A DNA stretch of 8,753 bases from Proteobacteria bacterium SG_bin9 (GTDB lineage: Bacteria; Pseudomonadota; Alphaproteobacteria; Rhizobiales; Xanthobacteraceae): positions 145,596 through 154,348 of the forward strand of contig LWDM01000029.1 of NCBI GenBank assembly GCA_002083525.1. Direction: 5' to 3'. Under the pieces are notes generated by a model that saw only the letters and a program-made list of their open reading frames with translations, was not told the origin of the DNA and did not search any database. Made by a program: the position numbers and the translations under genes. Shown piece after piece: positions 4,732-8,753 of this stretch (the stretch's first letter is position 1; the number at the start of each line of letters is the position of its first letter).

Positions 4732-6452
4732 GATGCGCGATTCACGAAATGACCGGCGGGCGCCGTTGCCGCTTGTGGCGGTTCACCCTCGCCGACCACG
4801 ATGTTGCCGGGCTCGAGTTCGGCGCTGCGCAGCGCATGCGCCAACTGCGCAGTGTTGGCACGCAGCTGCGCTGCCGTCACCGGCCGCTCGGCCCACATCC
4901 GCACCGATGTGGTCTCGCCGATGAGCGAGACGATCGCATGCACCGGTCCCGCAGGTTCGACATCGAGCGAGAAACGCGCGCGCCAGACCTTGCTGGCCGA
5001 GCCCTCCTCGCCGTTGCCGCCGCCATCGCGCGCGACCTCGAATTGCGCCACCGCGGTGCCCTGCGGCGTGACGAACGGAATCTCGAAACTCCAACGCGGC
5101 GTCACCACATCGAGTTTTGCGCCCGGCACATCGACGCGATCCGGCAGCGATGCGACCTGCAACAGCGTCTGCCGCGCAATCGCGCCGTCCGTGTCATCGA
5201 GCAGCTGTCGCACCGTCGCAAGCTGCGGCGCATTCGCTGCCAGCGTCGGCTCCGCGATCGGCTGCGCGGACGGCGCAGCCCTCCGGAATGGTGGCGGCGG
5301 AACGTTCGTCTGCGCCACACCCGGATCGATATCGGACGATGCCTGCTGCACGAGCGCCTTGCCCGGCTCGACGCCCGCTTCGGCACGCGCAATCTGCAGG
5401 GCGTTACGGATCAGACTGAGGAACGTGTCCGGTGCGAGCGGTGCGCCGCCCGGCGCCTGCCGCACCGCATTGGCGGCAACGCTGATCGTTTTCGCAACAT
5501 CGGACGGATCGCCTGCGCGCGACGCCAGCGGCGGCCGCGGCTGCAAAGCGCTCTCCAACTCCGCGCCCGGCACAAGCGGCGGCGCGGCAGTGATAACGAC
5601 ATTTGCCTGCGGTGCCACGGAAGGCGTTGCTGCAGCGGTCGCTTGCGGCACGATGCTCTGCGCCGGCAGTTGTGACGCGATCTGCGGCTGCGCTGGCGTG
5701 GAAGCTACCGTTGCCGCTTGCAGCACGCTTCCCTGTGCAGTCGCCAGCTGTCCTGGTGCCTGAGGCTGCTCCGCACTTGCCAACGCCACACTCAGGGTCT
5801 GGCGCAAAACGATCAGCGCCGATTTGAGATCGGGGAGCGGCGCCAGCTGCGGCTGATTTGCGGGCGTGAAGGCCAGCGTCCTTTCCCGGAACAAACCGGA
5901 GGCTTCGAACGCGGCCTGAATTCTGGCGCCGGTGAGATTGTCCGACAGTTCCGGCTGCAGCGCGAAGAGCTGCACCACCGCCTGCTGCACTTGCGGCGGC
6001 AACGATTGCGTCCCCGTCGCAGCGGCGAGATTGGCGAACAGCTGCGATAGGCCGGTTTGCCGCGTTGCCGCCGCCTGCACGGCAGACGAGACCGCCAGCG
6101 CCTGCAGATTGTTCAGCGCCGGTGACAGCGCTTTGCTTGTCGCGATGGTCTGCGCGATGGCCGGATCGGCAACATCGGAGACAGTTGCCGCGCCACCACC
6201 GCCCGGCGGTACCACCGCGAGTTTGATGCCTTGCGGATTCTGCGAGACCGCCAGCTGGAGCGCCTGGCCATTTTGGAGCGGCACTTCGGACAGCACGTCG
6301 ATCGTGAGATTGGCGATGGCGATGCGGACGAAATTGTTCTCCAGCACCTTGAGCACGCGCGCATCGATCACCTGCCCCGGCTGCAGCACGAGATCGGCCG
6401 CAACCGGCTTGGCGCTGACGACAGGGAAGATCGGATTGAGCGCGATCGCCAT
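4728..6452 (-). CDS. FliK-like flagellar hook-length control protein
   Basis: FliK measures hook length and signals through its C-terminal domain to FlhB. This 574-residue protein has a folded N-terminal segment (about 21-83, LVLQPGQVIDARVLKVLENN onward, probably beta-rich), a long Ala/Gln/Pro-rich low-complexity middle (about 85-450), and a C-terminal domain at about 452-557. That domain starts PRWSFEIPFVTPQG and contains VWRARFSLDVEPAGPVHAIV, then VRMWAERPVTAAQLRAN and LAHALRSAELEPGNIVV, the usual pattern of the hook-length-control C-terminal domain (Flg_hook). The ATG at 6452 gives a sensible start, though no strong ribosome site precedes it. It overlaps the FlhB-tail gene by four bases and follows ATP12 by 53 bases. 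No other flagellar gene is visible, so it may be a second FliK-type protein rather than the main hook ruler; I leave the symbol empty. Confidence 0.85.
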   Translation of the reverse strand: MAIALNPIFPVVSAKPVAADLVLQPGQVIDARVLKVLENNFVRIAIANLTIDVLSEVPLQNGQALQLAVSQNPQGIKLAVVPPGGGGAATVSDVADPAIAQTIATSKALSPALNNLQALAVSSAVQAAATRQTGLSQLFANLAAATGTQSLPPQVQQAVVQLFALQPELSDNLTGARIQAAFEASGLFRERTLAFTPANQPQLAPLPDLKSALIVLRQTLSVALASAEQPQAPGQLATAQGSVLQAATVASTPAQPQIASQLPAQSIVPQATAAATPSVAPQANVVITAAPPLVPGAELESALQPRPPLASRAGDPSDVAKTISVAANAVRQAPGGAPLAPDTFLSLIRNALQIARAEAGVEPGKALVQQASSDIDPGVAQTNVPPPPFRRAAPSAQPIAEPTLAANAPQLATVRQLLDDTDGAIARQTLLQVASLPDRVDVPGAKLDVVTPRWSFEIPFVTPQGTAVAQFEVARDGGGNGEEGSASKVWRARFSLDVEPAGPVHAIVSLIGETTSVRMWAERPVTAAQLRANTAQLAHALRSAELEPGNIVVGEGEPPQAATAPAGHFVNRAS

Positions 6453-6505
6453 GGCCGCGAGGCTAGCCGAGCGCCGTAAACCAATTGTTAACCGGAACGC
6501 GTCCG

Positions 6506-7282
6506 TCAGCCCCGCAAGGCCTCGATCACCTTCACTGCCGCATCGAAATCGCGGCGCCGGACAGCGCGGCGGGCCGCAACTTCCTCGTCGGCGCCCCAGC
6601 GGGCGATATTCCAGTCCTCGTCCACATGCGCCGCGGCCCAGACCGCATCGGCATCGCGAACCGACGCTTGCAGCGCCAGTGCGAGCAGCGCCGAGCCGGT
6701 GATCGTCGTCACCACATGCAAGGCGCCGATACGCCAGGCATCAGACGGCAGCTGTGTCCGCGCATGCGCGATCGCTTGCTCGGGCTGCTGCACAGGCATG
6801 ATGCCCTGCGCAAGAATGAAGTGGGCGCCGAGATTATCTGCCGCCCAGCGCAGCACCGGGTCCCAGTGAGCGCCCTGATTGGCGATCAGTTCATCCGGAA
6901 ACTCGGCCCGATAGAACAGAAGATCGCTCCCGAAGAACTTCGCGATATCGTCAGCGACGAGCTGCTCGCGCCCAGCAACGCCTTGCACAACGCTGTTGGC
7001 CAACCGCGTCAGCGGCATCGACAGCGGATCGATGAACTCCTGCTGCGCGTCCCATTCGGCAGCCATCGTCTCCGCCAGCACACGCGCCGGGACAACGACA
7101 ATCGCTTGCGATGGTGTGCGGATCGGCTTGCCGTCGAGCGTCACGGTGAAACCGCCCTCACCTTCGGCAACGCCAACGTCCTTATAGAAACGCTTGCGCT
7201 TCGGCGGCGCGGACGCTTGCCGCGCGACCTCCTGCGGATCGAGCCGCGACTGACCGGCGACCTCGTCGAAAAGCTCTTTCAT
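6506..7282 (-). CDS. ATP12-family F1-ATPase assembly chaperone
   Basis: In mitochondria Atp12 binds the F1 alpha subunit before it joins beta; the alphaproteobacterial relatives are assumed to act similarly in the cytoplasm. The 258-residue length is typical. Near the N-terminus, KRFYKDVGVAEGEGGFTVTL followed by DGKPIRTPSQ is the characteristic opening of the family. Further on come ETMAAEWDAQ, PLTRLANSVVQG, DLLFYRAEFPDELIANQ, HWDPVLRWA and the C-terminal EDWNIARWGADEE, all family-like. The ATG at 7282 lies 12 bases after the stop of the small proline-tract gene, suggesting one transcript with it and the pseudouridine synthase. No damage is seen. Confidence 0.93.
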   Translation of the reverse strand: MKELFDEVAGQSRLDPQEVARQASAPPKRKRFYKDVGVAEGEGGFTVTLDGKPIRTPSQAIVVVPARVLAETMAAEWDAQQEFIDPLSMPLTRLANSVVQGVAGREQLVADDIAKFFGSDLLFYRAEFPDELIANQGAHWDPVLRWAADNLGAHFILAQGIMPVQQPEQAIAHARTQLPSDAWRIGALHVVTTITGSALLALALQASVRDADAVWAAAHVDEDWNIARWGADEEVAARRAVRRRDFDAAVKVIEALRG

Positions 7283-7294
7283 GGTTCTGGCTGA

Positions 7295-7618
7295 TTACCT
7301 GTTGGCGCAGGCGCGAGAATATTCCGACCGCTCGCTCGGGCCAAGCCCGGCGGCAGCGCCATCATGCAGGCAATTGGTGACACGATCGCTGAATGAACCG
7401 CGCGGGTTGACGTTCACGCGCGGCTGCTTCGGCGGAGCATCCATCTTCGGGATCGCCGGAACCTCGATTTTAGGTGGCGGCGGCGGAGGTGGCGGCGGCA
7501 CGTTGAACGAGGGGGACGGCAGCGGCTGGTTCATCGGCTGAACCTGAGCATCCGCAACGCCTTCTGCTATCAGGGCCAAGGCGGCGATCGTCAGCATGGC
7601 GGTGAGGAATCGCTTCAT
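7295..7618 (-). CDS. Small secreted protein with a nine-proline tract, unknown function
   Basis: The 107-residue form starts MKRFLTAMLTIAALALIAEG and has a Sec signal peptide ending VADA|Q. A proline-rich region follows, with nine consecutive prolines (FNV-P9-KIEVP), then a C-terminal part SDRVTNCLHDGAAAGLGPSE ending YSRACANR with two cysteines that could form a disulfide. Short secreted proteins with a similar C-terminal cysteine pattern are, as I recall, common hypotheticals in Bradyrhizobium relatives, but no function is known to me. Starts at 7627 (ATG) or 7639 (TTG) are possible; none has a good ribosome site, and 7618 gives the most ordinary signal peptide. The proline run should slow ribosomes and depend on EF-P. 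It lies 48 bases after the pseudouridine synthase and 12 bases before ATP12. Confidence 0.72.
   Translation of the reverse strand: MKRFLTAMLTIAALALIAEGVADAQVQPMNQPLPSPSFNVPPPPPPPPPKIEVPAIPKMDAPPKQPRVNVNPRGSFSDRVTNCLHDGAAAGLGPSERSEYSRACANR
7473..7499. repeat. GGN trinucleotide run encoding nine prolines
   Basis: On the plus strand this reads as nine GGC/GGT/GGA triplets; on the minus strand these are nine CCN proline codons in the small secreted protein gene. Mixed third bases suggest selection for proline rather than pure slippage. Confidence 0.7.
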
Positions 7619-7666
7619 CACAAACATATCGGAAGACAATGCGCGGAGCGCAAGGACGTTCCGCCC

Positions 7667-8753
7667 TCACTCTTCCGGGGCATTCTCGATGGGGTCGAAC
7701 CGGTCGCCTTCGAGTCCGAGCAGGTTCCACGATTGCAGCATGTGCGGCGGCAACGGTGCGGTCGCATCGATAAACCCGCCCCGCGGATGCGGAATGACGA
7801 TGCGGCGCGCCAAGAGATGCAGCCGCTTCTGGATACCACCCGGGAATTCCCAGTTCTCGATACTGAAATACTTCGGATCGCCGAGGATCGGATGTTCGAT
7901 ATGCGCCATATGCGCGCGCAACTGGTGGGTACGGCCGGTCACCGGCTTCAATGATACCCAGGCGAGCTTCTGTGCCGAGGTCTCGACCACCGCATAGTAG
8001 GTTACCGCGTGGCTCGCGCCTTCGTCGCCGTGCGCGGCGACGCGCATAATCGAATCCTCTTCGCTCTCTTCCTTGGCGAGATAGGTCGAAATACGGCCCT
8101 GCTTCGGCTTCGGCACGCCCGCGACGAGCGCCCAGTAGATCTTGCGCGCCGAACGATGGCGGAACGAACCTGTGAGCGCAGATGCGGCGAAGCGCGTCTT
8201 GGCGATTAAAAGGCAGCCTGCTGTTTCGCGGTCGAGCCGGTGCACAAGCCGCGGCTTCTGGCCCTTGGCATCGCGCATGACTTCGAGCATCTGGTCGACG
8301 TGCTTGGTCATTCCCGAACCCCCCTGCACGGCAAGGCCGGCGGACTTGTTCAGCACCAGCACGTCGTCGTCCTCGTAAAGCGTCATCTCCTTCAGCGCCT
8401 GCAGGGTCTTCTGCGCCGCCTCGGACAAACTGCCGGGCGCGGCCTTCGGCGCGTCGAGCTTGAGCGGCGGAATGCGGACACTCTGTCCTTCCTCCAGCCG
8501 GTCCTTGCTGTCGGCGCGCTTGCCGTCGACGCGCAGCTCGCCTTTTCGAACGATGCGCTGGATGTGGGAGAACGAGAGGCCCGGAAACCGCGCTTCGAGA
8601 AAGCGATCGACGCGCATGTTGTTTTCATCCGCCGTCACGGTGACGGTCTGCACCTTGGTCGGCAGCGGCGGTGCATCCGGCTTCGGCGGCGCGTCTTCAA
8701 CACGCCGCTCCGGCCGCGCAGCCGGCGGACGCGGCTTGGCGGCGAAGGTCGCC
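7667..8753 (-). CDS. RluC/RluD-type 23S rRNA pseudouridine synthase, N-terminus beyond the window
   Basis: These enzymes convert specific uridines of 23S rRNA to pseudouridine. Counting from the GTG at 8653, an S4 RNA-binding domain lies at about 14-60 (MRVDRFLEARFPGLSFSHIQ, then VRKGELRVDGKRADSKDRL). The RluA-type catalytic domain follows, with YEDDDVLVLNKSAGLAVQGG, the catalytic motif HRLDRETAG (nucleophile Asp141) and VTGRTHQLRAHMAHIEHPI. The C-terminus is complete. The frame stays open upstream to the window edge and reads as a Pro/Ala/Arg-rich tail (ATFAAKPRPPAARPERR and on) with strong G/C third positions. The GTG at 8653 lacks a ribosome site, so the true start is probably outside the window. 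RluC (U955/2504/2580 in E. coli) is more likely than RluD, but this is not proven. Confidence 0.92.
   Translation of the reverse strand, partial: ATFAAKPRPPAARPERRVEDAPPKPDAPPLPTKVQTVTVTADENNMRVDRFLEARFPGLSFSHIQRIVRKGELRVDGKRADSKDRLEEGQSVRIPPLKLDAPKAAPGSLSEAAQKTLQALKEMTLYEDDDVLVLNKSAGLAVQGGSGMTKHVDQMLEVMRDAKGQKPRLVHRLDRETAGCLLIAKTRFAASALTGSFRHRSARKIYWALVAGVPKPKQGRISTYLAKEESEEDSIMRVAAHGDEGASHAVTYYAVVETSAQKLAWVSLKPVTGRTHQLRAHMAHIEHPILGDPKYFSIENWEFPGGIQKRLHLLARRIVIPHPRGGFIDATAPLPPHMLQSWNLLGLEGDRFDPIENAPEE

Noticed and set aside
4749..5763. Two plus-strand frames over 300 codons opposite the FliK-like gene.
   Set aside because: The minus-strand frame carries a recognisable hook-length-control domain and a start-stop overlap with its partner; the plus frames are Cys/Arg-rich artefacts of high GC content.
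6476..6495. AT-rich, nearly palindromic patch (TAAACCAATTGTTAACC) between ATP12 and the FliK-like gene.
   Set aside because: Symmetry is incomplete and no -35/-10 pair could be placed with confidence; it may be only spacer.

Overview
The window is GC-rich chromosomal DNA from an alphaproteobacterium, most likely Hyphomicrobiales of the Bradyrhizobium/Rhodopseudomonas/Afipia type. The evidence is the strong G/C third-position bias, an ATP12-type F1-ATPase assembly factor, and a GCATGATC...GATCATGC palindromic repeat of a kind I recall as abundant in that group. The assignment is from memory and pattern, not from a search. All genes but one lie on the minus strand, so transcription runs mostly from high to low coordinates.

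Right part (8753 to 4462): an RluC/RluD-type 23S rRNA pseudouridine synthase open at the window edge, a small secreted proline-tract protein, an ATP12 chaperone, a FliK-like protein with a C-terminal hook-length-control domain, and an 89-residue stand-alone relative of the FlhB cytoplasmic domain. The last two overlap by 4 bases (ATGA). Gaps are short (48, 12 and 53 bases), so the five may form one transcription unit.

Middle part (4461 to 1119): about 300 bases without a clear gene, holding one strong inverted repeat; a 48-residue single-pass membrane protein; an 80-residue secreted protein with two cysteines; a class D (OXA-type) beta-lactamase with a twin-arginine-like signal; and an exported caspase-fold protein (peptidase C14) carrying two C-terminal LprI-like four-cysteine repeats. 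At least four of these five look like envelope or periplasmic products. The beta-lactamase next to a protein with lysozyme-inhibitor-type domains suggests a cell-wall theme, but that is inference.

Left part (1118 to 1): the only plus-strand gene, a 100-residue muconolactone-isomerase-like protein that converges on the caspase gene with no base between the two stop codons; then a spacer with the palindromic repeat; then the N-terminal 197 codons of a propionyl-CoA carboxylase beta chain, cut by the window start.

No rRNA, tRNA, CRISPR array, transposase or integrase was seen. The most unusual items are the caspase/tandem-LprI fusion, the Tat-type OXA enzyme beside it, and the FliK-like/FlhB-tail pair lying away from recognisable flagellar genes.
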